Assembly: GCA_023388385.1 (NCBI GenBank) | Contig: JAEWGK010000149.1 | Span: 1-12,362 of the forward strand | DNA from: Actinomycetes bacterium | Lineage (GTDB): Bacteria > Actinomycetota > Actinomycetes > Mycobacteriales > Mycobacteriaceae | Direction: 5' to 3' | Length of the DNA stretch: 12,362 nt | In this document: positions 1 through 7,507 of the stretch, in pieces | Position numbering within the stretch: the first letter of the stretch is position 1 | How the letters are laid out: each line of letters begins with the position of its first letter | Program-made: the position numbers and the translations under genes | The notes under the pieces: model-generated | Told to the model about the DNA's origin: nothing | The model's input: the letters and a program-made list of their open reading frames with translations, nothing else | Database searches by the model: none

Positions 1-3
1 TCT

Positions 4-100
4 GGGGGTTAACGCTCTTTAGCGGGAGGAACAGGTCGGAAAACTCGACGAAATCCAGGGTTCCATGACCCGTTCCTCCCGCTAAAGAGCATTAACCCCC
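4..100. repeat. Long near-perfect inverted repeat (34-bp arms, 29-bp spacer)
   Basis: The left arm at 4-37 and the right arm at 67-100 are reverse complements at 32 of 34 positions; the mismatched pairs involve 71 and 91. The arms start and end in a run of five G or C and share the core CTCTTTAGCGGGAGGAAC. The left arm also contains a small nested hairpin, CGCT-CTTT-AGCG, at 13-24. The 29-bp spacer is relatively A-rich and no gene fits inside. As RNA it would form one very stable stem-loop. It could be a bidirectional terminator for a gene to the left, a small palindromic repeat element, or the remnant of a non-autonomous insertion element. No T-tract or flanking target duplication is visible, and the left flank is cut off by the window edge, so the choice is open. 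Confidence 0.85.
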
Positions 101-102
101 CT

Positions 103-139
103 GCCGGCACCCACCGGGCCCCAGCCGGAACCCACCGGG
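103..139. repeat. Pair of 16-bp direct repeats, period 21
   Basis: Positions 103-118 and 124-139 both read GCCGG, one variable base, then ACCCACCGGG, so 15 of 16 bases agree. Each copy starts and ends with CCGG-type ends that can pair (CCGG-6 nt-CCGG), giving two small possible hairpins in a row. The pair lies directly beside the right arm of the long inverted repeat. No function can be assigned; low-complexity slippage in GC-rich non-coding DNA is the plain explanation. Confidence 0.6.
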
Positions 140-174
140 TCGCCGCCACGCACCCGCTCCGCGGCGAGCCTGAG

Positions 175-235
175 CCCGCCAAAGCCCCGCCACCCCGCCA
201 AAGCCCCGCCACCCCGCCACCCCGCCATCCCGCCC
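175..235. repeat. C-rich short tandem array (CCCCGCCA-type units)
   Basis: The stretch is built from units CCCCGCCA and CCCCGCCAAAG. A 19-bp double unit (one of each) occurs twice, at about 175-193 and 194-212, followed by pure 8-bp units until about 235, the last one degenerate. The C-rich strand is the + strand, so the opposite strand carries regularly spaced runs of four G. No reading frame with coding character passes through it. The remainder of the 101-374 gap (140-174 and 236-361) holds nothing else I can identify. Confidence 0.75.
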
Positions 236-361
236 TGCCCCATGCACACGCTGGGACGGTCCGCAGACCGGGCGGGGCGTCCGTCCACGTCATCGAGCCG
301 ACGCGCCCACGACCCCACCTCCCGGCCCCGCGGTATGCGACAGGTTCGCCGGTTGGCCAAC

Positions 362-367
362 TATGGT
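362..367 (+). promoter_or_regulatory. Possible -10 hexamer for a leaderless glgX transcript
   Basis: TATGGT fits the actinobacterial TAnnnT -10 core and lies 7 bases before the ATG at 375. That spacing would place the transcription start at or next to the first base of the glgX start codon. Leaderless mRNAs are common in corynebacteria and mycobacteria, and no Shine-Dalgarno sequence precedes either possible start (363 or 375). No convincing -35 box is found at 16-19 bp spacing, so this is only a suggestion. Confidence 0.25.
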
Positions 368-374
368 GTCCCAC

Positions 375-2516
375 ATGACTACTCCGAACACCGTCGGCGA
401 TTACCAGGTCTGGCCGGGCAACGCGTACCCGCTCGGCTCGACGTACGACGGCGCGGGCACCAACTTCGCGCTGTTCTCCGATGTCGCGGAGCTCGTCGAG
501 CTCTGCCTCATCGACGAGGAAGGCGCGGAGACCCGCATCCCCCTCGAGGAGGTCGACGCCCACATCTGGCACTGCTACCTCCCGGGCGTCATGCCGGGCC
601 AGCGCTACGCCTACCGCGTCCACGGCCCGTACGACCCGGGCGCCGGGCACCGCTGCGACCCGAACAAGCTGCTGGTCGACCCGTACGCCAAGGCCTTCGA
701 CGGCGATTTCGACGGTCACCCGTCCCTGTTCACGTACAACCTGAGCAATCCGGAGGAGAGGAACACCGAGGACAGCCTCGGCCACACGATGACCTCGGTG
801 GTCATCAACCCGTTCTTCGACTGGGGCGACGATCGCCTGCCGCGGCACGAGTACTCGGAGACCGTGATCTACGAGGCCCACGTCAAGGGCATGACCATGA
901 CGCACCCGGAGATCCCGGAGTCGATGCGCGGCACGTACGCGGGCCTGGCGCACCCGGCGATCATCGAGTACCTCAAGGGCCTCGGCGTCACGGCGATCGA
1001 GATCATGCCGGTCCACCAGTTCCTCCAGGACGACCGCCTTCGCGAACTCGGCCTGCGCAACTACTGGGGCTACAACACCTTCGGCTTCTTCGCCCCGCAC
1101 CAGGACTATGCGGCGGCGACGAAGCCGGGCGGCGCCGTCTCCGAGTTCAAGGGCATGGTCCGCGCGTTCCATGACGCGGACATCGAGGTCATCCTCGACG
1201 TCGTCTACAACCACACGGCCGAGGGCAACCACATGGGCCCGACGATCTGCTTCCGCGGCATCGACAACGCGGCGTACTACCGCCTCGTCGACGGCGACCG
1301 GAAGCACTACATGGACTACACGGGCACGGGCAATTCGCTGAACGTCCGCCACCCGCACACGCTGCAGCTCATCATGGATTCGCTGCGCTATTGGGTCACG
1401 GAGATGCACGTCGACGGCTTCCGCTTCGATCTCGCTTCCACGCTGGCCCGCGAGTTCCACGAGGTCGACCGCCTGGCGGCGTTCTTCGACCTGGTGCAGC
1501 AGGATCCGGTGGTGTCGCAGGCGAAGCTCATCGCGGAGCCGTGGGACGTCGGCGAGGGCGGCTACCAGGTCGGATCGTTTCCTCCCCAGTGGACGGAGTG
1601 GAACGGAAAGTACCGCGACACCATCCGCGACTTCTGGCGCGGCGAGCCGGCGACGCTGGGCGAGTTCGCCTCGCGTATCACCGGCAGCTCCGACCTGTAC
1701 GCGAACAACGGTCGTCGGCCGACGGCGTCCATCAACTTCATCACGGCGCATGACGGCTTCACGCTGAACGACCTGGTCAGCTACAACAACAAGCACAACA
1801 TGGCCAACGGCGAGGACAATCGGGACGGCGAGAGCCACAACCGGTCGTGGAACTGCGGCGTGGAGGGGTCGACGGACGACGAGACGATCCTGTCGCTGCG
1901 CGCCCAGCAACGCCGCAACTTCCTGACGACGCTCCTGCTGTCCCAGGGCACCCCGATGCTCTCGCACGGCGACGAGATGGGCCGCTCGCAGAAGGGCAAC
2001 AACAACGTCTACTGCCAGGACAACATCCTGTCGTGGATGGACTGGAACCAGACGCGCACCAACTCGGAGCTGGTGGACTTCACGCAGTTCCTGCTGAAGA
2101 TCCGCAAGGAGCACCCCGTGTTCCGCCGCCGCCGCTTCCTCAAGGGTGGCCCGCTGGGCGAGGACGGCGAGGCCGGCGAGATCACGTGGCTGACCCACGA
2201 GGGCACGGTCATGACCCAGGAGGACTGGGACTTCGACTTCGGCAAATCGCTGATGGTGTGGCTGAACGGCAAGGCCATCGCGGAACCGGACGGCCACGGC
2301 CGCCGGATCATCGACGACTCGTTCCTCATGTGCTTCAACGCGCACTACGAGGACATCGAGTTCCAGATCCCGGGCACCGAATACGCCGCGGCGTGGGAGG
2401 TGCTCATCGACACCTCGGAGCTCGGTGGCCGCCCGGGCAAGCAGCGTCTGGTGGAGCCGGAGGGCGAGCTGCGCGTGCCGGCGCGCTCGACCATCGTGCT
2501 CATCGAGAAGCACTAG
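375..2516 (+). CDS. glgX: Glycogen debranching enzyme GlgX (GH13 isoamylase type)
   Basis: This enzyme hydrolyses alpha-1,6 branch linkages of glycogen, typically the short limit branches left by glycogen phosphorylase, in the cytoplasm. The product is 713 aa, normal for GlgX/TreX proteins. An N-terminal CBM48-type beta domain (about residues 8-100, containing GSTYDGAGTNFALFS) precedes the catalytic barrel. All four GH13 motifs are present: DVVYNH; GFRFDLAS with nucleophile D352; IAEPWDVG with acid/base E388; and TAHDGFTL with transition-state stabiliser D460. A C-terminal beta domain follows from about residue 600. The frame is also open from ATG 363 (four more residues); I prefer 375 because similarity to the family begins just after it and a leaderless start is plausible, but neither start has a ribosome site. 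It is monocistronic by appearance, with 230 bp to kdpF. Identification is firm; only the start is uncertain. Confidence 0.95.
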   Translation: MTTPNTVGDYQVWPGNAYPLGSTYDGAGTNFALFSDVAELVELCLIDEEGAETRIPLEEVDAHIWHCYLPGVMPGQRYAYRVHGPYDPGAGHRCDPNKLLVDPYAKAFDGDFDGHPSLFTYNLSNPEERNTEDSLGHTMTSVVINPFFDWGDDRLPRHEYSETVIYEAHVKGMTMTHPEIPESMRGTYAGLAHPAIIEYLKGLGVTAIEIMPVHQFLQDDRLRELGLRNYWGYNTFGFFAPHQDYAAATKPGGAVSEFKGMVRAFHDADIEVILDVVYNHTAEGNHMGPTICFRGIDNAAYYRLVDGDRKHYMDYTGTGNSLNVRHPHTLQLIMDSLRYWVTEMHVDGFRFDLASTLAREFHEVDRLAAFFDLVQQDPVVSQAKLIAEPWDVGEGGYQVGSFPPQWTEWNGKYRDTIRDFWRGEPATLGEFASRITGSSDLYANNGRRPTASINFITAHDGFTLNDLVSYNNKHNMANGEDNRDGESHNRSWNCGVEGSTDDETILSLRAQQRRNFLTTLLLSQGTPMLSHGDEMGRSQKGNNNVYCQDNILSWMDWNQTRTNSELVDFTQFLLKIRKEHPVFRRRRFLKGGPLGEDGEAGEITWLTHEGTVMTQEDWDFDFGKSLMVWLNGKAIAEPDGHGRRIIDDSFLMCFNAHYEDIEFQIPGTEYAAAWEVLIDTSELGGRPGKQRLVEPEGELRVPARSTIVLIEKH

Positions 2517-2568
2517 CGGCGGCCGCCGCACCCCCGAACCCGCCCGCGGACGGCGCGTGACGACGCGC
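2516..2568 (+). terminator. GC-rich hairpins after glgX, possible terminator
   Basis: A perfect 14-bp palindrome (GCGGCGGCCGCCGC, 2516-2529) begins on the last base of the glgX stop codon. A perfect 6-bp stem with a 4-base loop, GCGCGT-GACG-ACGCGC, follows at 2553-2568. Neither has a T-tract, so they do not meet the classical intrinsic terminator model, though U-poor terminators have been proposed in actinobacteria. In DNA this GC-rich, such hairpins also arise by chance. Confidence 0.3.
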
Positions 2569-2620
2569 ACCGCGCCGGAGGGGTCCCCGGCCGCGGGCGA
2601 GGCAAGGCGCCGGCGGCCCC

Positions 2621-2740
2621 CGTAAAGAAGACGCAAATATCCAGGCCAGGGCCGTAAGGAACCCGTTTGGACGGACCGTCGGGGGTGCTCCCGGGGCTTA
2701 GCGTCAATCCGTCATCATCCATCGACGACGGAAGGGGGCC
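2621..2740 (+). promoter_or_regulatory. kdp upstream region: AT-richer patch, possible structured leader, RBS
   Basis: The run 2622-2640 (GTAAAGAAGACGCAAATAT) is the most AT-rich piece of the glgX-kdpF gap and the best place for a promoter or KdpE site. I cannot fit a clear -35/-10 pair, though; TAGCGT at 2699-2704 is a weak -10 candidate. GACGC at 2630-2634 can pair with GCGTC at 2701-2705 and enclose small hairpins: GACGG/CCGTC around 2670-2680 and CGGGG-GTGC-TCCCG at 2680-2693. This could be a folded 5' leader, but no known riboswitch consensus is recognised. GGAAGGGGG at 2730-2738 is a good ribosome binding site for kdpF at 2747. The rest of the gap (2569-2620) is GC-rich with no identifiable feature. 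Confidence 0.35.
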
Positions 2741-2746
2741 CACGCG

Positions 2747-2839
2747 ATGTCGTCCACCGTGTCCATCGTGCTCCTGGTCCTGGCCATCGGCCTGGCCGCG
2801 TACCTGCTCGTCGCGCTCATCGACCCGGAGAGGTTCTGA
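2747..2839 (+). CDS. kdpF: Small Kdp subunit KdpF
   Basis: A 30-residue membrane peptide, normal size for KdpF. It has one hydrophobic helix (about residues 5-25, rich in V, L, I and A) followed by the short tail DPERF, typical of KdpF. It stabilises the KdpFABC complex in the membrane, lying between the KdpA and KdpB subunits. The ATG is preceded at 8 bases by a purine-rich ribosome site, GGAAGGGGG. The stop TGA shares its last base with the A of the kdpA start codon (TGATG), indicating translational coupling. It is too short for most gene-calling cut-offs, but position, length and sequence leave little doubt. Confidence 0.93.
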   Translation: MSSTVSIVLLVLAIGLAAYLLVALIDPERF

Positions 2840-4659
2840 TGCCCGCGACCACCACCGACCTGTTCCCCGTCGGCGCGGCCCACCTGGCCGCGCCCGCCGA
2901 CGCCGGCCACGTGGCCGTGCTTGCCGCCGACGGCGCGGGCCTGCCCATGGGCGTCGCCGGTGCCGCCCAGATCGCAGTTCTGCTCATCCTCCTCGCCGCG
3001 GCCTACGTGCCGCTGGGCGACTGGATGGCCCGGACGTACACCAGCCCGCACGACTCCCGCACGGAGCGGCTCATCTACCGCATGCTCGGCGTCAACCCCG
3101 ACGCCGGGATGACGTGGCGGGGCTACGCCCGCGCGGTCCTGGCGTTCTCGGTCGCCTCGCTCGTGGTCCTCTACGCCCTGCAGCGCCTGCAGGCGGTCCT
3201 GCCGTCGCTTGGCACGGACCAGGAGGCCGTCGGCCCGGCGATGGCGTTCAACACCGCCGCGAGCTTCGTCACCAACACCAACTGGCAGTCCTACTCCGGC
3301 GAGTCCACGCTGACGAACCTCACGCAGATGGCCGGCCTGACCGTCCAGAACTTCGTCTCAGCGGCCGTCGGCATGGCCGTCGCGGCGGCGCTGGTCCGCG
3401 GCATCGGCCACCTGGGCCACCGCCAGGCGGACCCGGAGGCCGCGGCGCACGCTCCGGGCGGCCACGCGACCATCGGCAACTTCTGGGTCGACCTCGTCCG
3501 CGGCCTGTCCCGCGTCCTGCTGCCGGGCGCCTTCATCATCGCCGTCATCCTCGTGTTCGGCGGGGCCATGCAGTCCTTCGGCCAGAACCTGGTCAACGCC
3601 TTCGGCTCCGACATCCCCCGCGCCCCGGTCGCCTCGCAGGAGGCCATCAAGGAACTGGGCACCAACGGCGGCGGCATCTTCGGCGCCAACTCGGCCCACC
3701 CGTTCGAAAATCCCAACGCCCTGACCAACATCATCGAGATCTTCGCGCTGCTGGTCATCCCGGTCGCCCTGACCCGCACCTACGGCACCATGATCGGCTC
3801 GAAGAAGGACGGCCTGACGCTGCTCGGCGTCATTGCGGTCCTGTGGGGCCTCATCCTCGCCGGCGTCACCTGGGCCCAGCACACCGCCTCCGCCCCGGTC
3901 GCCGCGGCGGCCGGCGCGAACATGGAGGGCATCGAGACCCGCTTCGGCATCAACGCCTCCGCCCTGTTCGCCGTGTCCACGACGGGCACGTCGACCGGCG
4001 CGGTCAACTCCATGCACGACAGCTACTCGCCGCTCGGCGGCGGCCTGCTGATCCTCAACATGCTCCTCGGCGAAGTCGCCCCGGGCGGCGTCGGCGCCGG
4101 CCTCTACGGACTGCTCATCATCGCCATCCTCGCGGTGTTCATCGGCGGCCTGCTCGTCGGCCGCACGCCCGAGTTCGCGGGCAACCGCGTCGGGCGCAGG
4201 GAGATCACCGCGGTGTGCCTCTACATCCTGGTCATGCCGACCCTGGTCCTCGCCGGTGCTGCCGCGTCGCTCGTCCGCGACGCCTCGGCCGGCGCCATGA
4301 CCAACGTCGGCCCGGCCGGCACCGCGCAGAACGCCCACGGCCTGTCCGAGGTCCTGTACGCGTTCACCTCCGCGGCCAACAACAACGGCTCCGCGTTCGG
4401 CGGCCTCACCGTCACCGACACGTGGTTCCAGATCACCCTGGCCCTGGCCATGCTCATCGGCCGTTTCCTGCCCATCGTCTTCGTCCTCATGCTCGCCGGC
4501 TCCTTCGCCGCGCAGAAGCGCACGGACACCTCGACGGGCACCCTGCCCACGCATGGCGTCACCTTCGCCACCCTGACCGTCGGCGTCGTCGTCCTCGTCG
4601 CCGCCCTCACCTTCTTCCCGGCCCTGTGCCTGGGACCGATTTCGGAGGCCCTCGCATGA
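2839..4659 (+). CDS. kdpA: K+-transporting ATPase, channel-like subunit KdpA
   Basis: KdpA is the K+-selective, channel-like subunit of the Kdp pump in the cytoplasmic membrane. The product is 606 aa, longer than the usual 550-560, mainly because about 40 residues precede the first helix (about 41-57) and some loops are longer. The four pore-loop signatures of the SKT superfamily are all present in order: TNTNWQSY (145-152), [19 protein letters not shown] (274-292), [15 protein letters not shown] (381-395) and [12 protein letters not shown] (511-522). About ten membrane helices can be seen. The start overlaps the kdpF stop by one base. An internal ATG at residue 37 (MGVAGAAQ) would give a protein closer to family length, but the overlap with kdpF favours the upstream start. 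Confidence 0.96.
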   Translation: MPATTTDLFPVGAAHLAAPADAGHVAVLAADGAGLPMGVAGAAQIAVLLILLAAAYVPLGDWMARTYTSPHDSRTERLIYRMLGVNPDAGMTWRGYARAVLAFSVASLVVLYALQRLQAVLPSLGTDQEAVGPAMAFNTAASFVTNTNWQSYSGESTLTNLTQMAGLTVQNFVSAAVGMAVAAALVRGIGHLGHRQADPEAAAHAPGGHATIGNFWVDLVRGLSRVLLPGAFIIAVILVFGGAMQSFGQNLVNAFGSDIPRAPVASQEAIKELGTNGGGIFGANSAHPFENPNALTNIIEIFALLVIPVALTRTYGTMIGSKKDGLTLLGVIAVLWGLILAGVTWAQHTASAPVAAAAGANMEGIETRFGINASALFAVSTTGTSTGAVNSMHDSYSPLGGGLLILNMLLGEVAPGGVGAGLYGLLIIAILAVFIGGLLVGRTPEFAGNRVGRREITAVCLYILVMPTLVLAGAAASLVRDASAGAMTNVGPAGTAQNAHGLSEVLYAFTSAANNNGSAFGGLTVTDTWFQITLALAMLIGRFLPIVFVLMLAGSFAAQKRTDTSTGTLPTHGVTFATLTVGVVVLVAALTFFPALCLGPISEALA

Positions 4660-6761
4660 CCAGCAGCGTCGACACGGAAAACCGCACCGGAGGCGGAGAC
4701 GCCGCCCGGCACGAGCACCACCACGATCCCGCCGCCAAGCGCAGCCTCGGGCACAGCGCCGCCCAGGCCCTGCCGCTGGCGCTGCGCAGGCTGGACCCGC
4801 GCGTCCAGGCCCGCAACCCCGTCATGTTCGTGGTGTGGGTCGGCGCGGTCGTGACCGTCATCTGGTCCATCCTCAACCCGTCCATCCACTCCTGGTCCAT
4901 CACGATCTGGCTGTGGTTCACCATCCTCTTCGCCTCCCTGGCGGAGGCGGTGGCGGAGGGCCGCGGCCGCGCCCAGGCCGACACCCTCCGCGCCGTCCGC
5001 ACCGACACCCGCGCCCGCCGCCTGGTCGGCGGCGAGGGCGGCGAGGCGGAGGATGTCGCGGCGTCCGAGCTGCACCGCGGCGACGTCGTCGAGGTCCGCG
5101 CGGGCGAGACCATCCCCGGCGACGGCGACGTCATCCGCGGCGCGGCGACGGTCGACGAGTCCGCCATCACCGGCGAGTCCGCCCCCGTCGTCCGCGAGGC
5201 CGGCGGCGACCGCTGCGCCGTCACCGGCGGCACCGTGGTCCTGTCGGACTCCATCGTCATCCGCATCACGTCGGAGCCCGGCCAGACGTTCGTCGACCGC
5301 ATGATCGGCCTGGTCGAGGGCGCGCAGCGCCGCAAGACCCCGAACGAGATCGCCCTGTCGATCCTGCTGGCGACGCTGACCATCATCTTCCTCGTCGCCG
5401 TGGTCACGCTGTCCCCGATGGGCATCTGGGTCGGCGCGGAGTTCACTCCGCTGAACCTCATCGCCCTGCTGGTCTGCCTCATCCCGACGACCATCGCCGC
5501 CCTGCTGTCGGCGGTGGGCATCGCGGGCATGGACCGCCTGGTGCGCCGCAACGTCCTGGCAACGTCCGGCCGCGCCGTCGAGGCCGCCGGCGACGTCGAC
5601 GTCCTGCTGCTGGACAAGACGGGCACCATCACCTTCGGCAACCGCCGCGCCACCGGCCTCGAGCCGGCCCCGGGCGTGGAGCTGGCCGAACTCGCCTCCG
5701 CCGCACGCCTGGCGTCGCTGGCCGACGAGACCCCGGAGGGCCGCTCCATCGTCGCGTTCATCGCCGAGGAGCACGGCATCGCCGCCGACGCCACCCCGGA
5801 GGAGGCCGCGGCCGACGCCATCGCCTTCACCGCCGAGACCCGCATGTCCGGCCTGGACGTCGACGGACGCCGGCTGCGCAAGGGCGCCGGCGACGCCGTC
5901 GCCGCCTGGGTCGCCGAACGCGGAGGCCAGTGGCCCGCCGCGGTCAACGGCGCGGTCGACGAGATCTCCCGCAGCGGCGGCACTCCGCTGGCCGTCGCGG
6001 AGGAGGACGCCACCGGCGTTCGCCGCGTCCTCGGCGTCATCCGGCTCTCGGACGTCGTCAAGCCCGGCATGGCCGAGCGGTTCCGGGAGCTGCGCCGCAT
6101 GGGCATCCGCACCGTCATGGTCACCGGCGACAACCCGCTGACCGCGAAGGCCATCGCGGAGGAGGCCGGCGTCGACGACTACATGGCGCAGGCAACCCCG
6201 GAGGACAAGCTCGAGCGCATCCGCCGCGAGCAGGCCTCCGGCCGCATGGTCGCCATGACCGGCGACGGCACCAACGACGCCCCGGCACTCGCGCAGGCCG
6301 ACGTCGGCGTGGCCATGAACACCGGCACCTCCGCCGCGAAGGAGGCCGGCAACATGGTCGACCTCGATTCGGATCCGACGAAGCTGATCGACATCGTCGC
6401 CGTCGGCAAGCAGCTGCTGATCACCCGCGGCGCGCTGACCACCTTCTCCCTGGCGAACGACCTGGCGAAGTACTTCGCCATCCTGCCCGCCCTGTTCGCG
6501 CCGGCGCTGCCGGGCCTCGACGCGCTCAACATCATGGGCCTGCACTCGCCGGAGTCCGCGATCCTGTCCGCGATCATCTTCAACGCCCTCATCATCATCG
6601 CGCTCATCCCGCTGGCGCTGAAGGGCGTCACGTACACGCCGGCGCCCGCGGCCGTGCTGCTGCGCCGCAACCTCGGCATCTGGGGCATCGGCGGCGTCAT
6701 CGCCCCGTTCATCGGCATCTGGCTCATCGACCTGGTCGTCCGGCTGCTGCCGGGCATGTAG
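4656..6761 (+). CDS. kdpB: K+-transporting P-type ATPase, catalytic subunit KdpB
   Basis: KdpB is the ATP-hydrolysing P-type ATPase subunit that powers K+ uptake through KdpA. The product is 701 aa, normal length. It starts in a 4-base ATGA overlap with kdpA. Visible motifs: actuator TGES at 172-175 (S175 corresponds to the serine phosphorylated to inhibit E. coli KdpB at high K+); membrane motif IPTTI (276-280); phosphorylation loop [10 protein letters not shown] with D320; nucleotide-domain TGDNPLTA (490-497); hinge [19 protein letters not shown] (537-555); and [13 protein letters not shown], whose D602 and K605 match the membrane charge pair known in E. coli. The cytoplasmic N-terminus is His-rich (EHHHD at 20-24). 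All key residues are intact, so an active enzyme is expected. The same frame is open upstream to 2667, but that part is a shadow of kdpF and kdpA. Confidence 0.97.
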   Translation: MTSSVDTENRTGGGDAARHEHHHDPAAKRSLGHSAAQALPLALRRLDPRVQARNPVMFVVWVGAVVTVIWSILNPSIHSWSITIWLWFTILFASLAEAVAEGRGRAQADTLRAVRTDTRARRLVGGEGGEAEDVAASELHRGDVVEVRAGETIPGDGDVIRGAATVDESAITGESAPVVREAGGDRCAVTGGTVVLSDSIVIRITSEPGQTFVDRMIGLVEGAQRRKTPNEIALSILLATLTIIFLVAVVTLSPMGIWVGAEFTPLNLIALLVCLIPTTIAALLSAVGIAGMDRLVRRNVLATSGRAVEAAGDVDVLLLDKTGTITFGNRRATGLEPAPGVELAELASAARLASLADETPEGRSIVAFIAEEHGIAADATPEEAAADAIAFTAETRMSGLDVDGRRLRKGAGDAVAAWVAERGGQWPAAVNGAVDEISRSGGTPLAVAEEDATGVRRVLGVIRLSDVVKPGMAERFRELRRMGIRTVMVTGDNPLTAKAIAEEAGVDDYMAQATPEDKLERIRREQASGRMVAMTGDGTNDAPALAQADVGVAMNTGTSAAKEAGNMVDLDSDPTKLIDIVAVGKQLLITRGALTTFSLANDLAKYFAILPALFAPALPGLDALNIMGLHSPESAILSAIIFNALIIIALIPLALKGVTYTPAPAAVLLRRNLGIWGIGGVIAPFIGIWLIDLVVRLLPGM

Positions 6762-6793
6762 GCCGCCCCGACCCCACGAAAGGACCCACGCTC

Positions 6794-7378
6794 ATGTCCA
6801 CCATGCGCACCCTGGCGGCGGGCTTCATCGCCGTCATCATCGCCACGGTCGTCCTCGGCCTGGCCTACCCCGCGGCGGTGTGGGGCGTCTCCCGCATCGT
6901 CGCCGGCTCCGCCGACGGGCACCTGGTGACGGACGGCGGGTGCGTCGTCGTCTCCGACCAGCTGGCCGACGGCCGCGCCGCCGCCATCGAGGCCGGCGAC
7001 GTCCCCGACGACGCCGACGCCTGGTTCCATCACCGCCCCGACGGCATGACCAACCTGTCCCAGTCCAGCCCCGAGCTGGCCGCGGACGTCGAGCAGCGCC
7101 GCACGGCCATCGCCGAGCGCGAGGGGGTCGACCCCTCGGCCGTCCCGGCCGACGCGCTGACGGGCTCCGGCTCCGGCGCGGACCCGTCCATCAGCCCGGC
7201 CTACGCCGAGATCCAGGTCCCGCGCGTCGCCCGCGCCACCGGGCTGCCCGAGGAGGAGGTGCGCGCCCTCGTCGCCGACGCGACCCACGGCCGCGTCCTC
7301 GGCGTCCTCGGCGAACCGCACGTGAACGTCACCGAGCTGAACCTGTCCCTGCCCGGCGGCTCCTCCTGCGCGAAATAG
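6794..7378 (+). CDS. kdpC: K+-transporting ATPase subunit KdpC
   Basis: KdpC is the single-span accessory subunit of the Kdp pump; it is thought to raise ATP affinity of KdpB and to help assemble KdpA with KdpB. The product is 194 aa, usual length. One N-terminal membrane helix lies at about residues 7-31, followed by an extracytoplasmic domain with family landmarks WFHHRPDGMTNLSQSSPEL (76-94), the TGSGSGADPSISPAYAEIQ segment and, near the end, GEPHVNVTELNLSLPGG. GAAAGGA at 6778-6784 is a good ribosome site 9 bases before the ATG. The gap to kdpB is only 32 bases, so it belongs to the same transcript. A second ATG three codons in (MRT) is possible but worse spaced. Confidence 0.95.
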   Translation: MSTMRTLAAGFIAVIIATVVLGLAYPAAVWGVSRIVAGSADGHLVTDGGCVVVSDQLADGRAAAIEAGDVPDDADAWFHHRPDGMTNLSQSSPELAADVEQRRTAIAEREGVDPSAVPADALTGSGSGADPSISPAYAEIQVPRVARATGLPEEEVRALVADATHGRVLGVLGEPHVNVTELNLSLPGGSSCAK

Positions 7379-7492
7379 ACGGCGATGGACGGAAGCGCCC
7401 CGCGTCCGCGCGACCGCGGGTATGACGGGGGCGGAGGGCCCGGCGAGAGCGCGCGCGTGGCGACGGGCTCCCCCGCCGGCCACGGCGGCGAC

Positions 7493-7501
7493 GGAGAGGA
7501 G
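7493..7501 (+). promoter_or_regulatory. Ribosome binding site deciding the kdpD start
   Basis: GGAGAGGAG lies 6 bases before the ATG at 7508. The alternative in-frame ATG at 7385, directly after the kdpC stop, has no such sequence in front of it. This fixes the KdpD start at 7508 and leaves a 129-base gap after kdpC. Confidence 0.75.
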
Positions 7502-7507
7502 ACCACG

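Noticed and set aside
175..235. CRISPR-like array
   Set aside because: The units are only 8-11 bp, directly adjacent, without unique spacers, and there are no cas genes. This is a simple tandem repeat.
9..2636. Very long open frame (875 codons) on the - strand opposite glgX
   Set aside because: It is a GC-rich shadow of glgX: it lacks recognisable motifs, is dominated by R, A, V, D and H runs, and crosses the inverted repeat and tandem repeat.
2621..2740. ydaO-type c-di-AMP riboswitch before kdp
   Set aside because: It is attractive biologically, but the conserved blocks I know for that class (such as GGGGUGAAUC) are not present, so no such call is made.
2667..4655. Upstream part of the open frame that continues into kdpB, suggesting a 1364-aa fusion
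   Set aside because: This part overlaps kdpF and kdpA in another frame and reads as low-complexity R/P/H sequence. The true KdpB start is the ATG at 4656 in the usual overlap with kdpA.
7385..7507. Extended KdpD start at ATG 7385
   Set aside because: There is no ribosome site, the extra 41 residues are low-complexity and Gly-rich, and ATG 7508 has an excellent GGAGAGGAG at correct spacing. It remains mentioned as a minor possibility.
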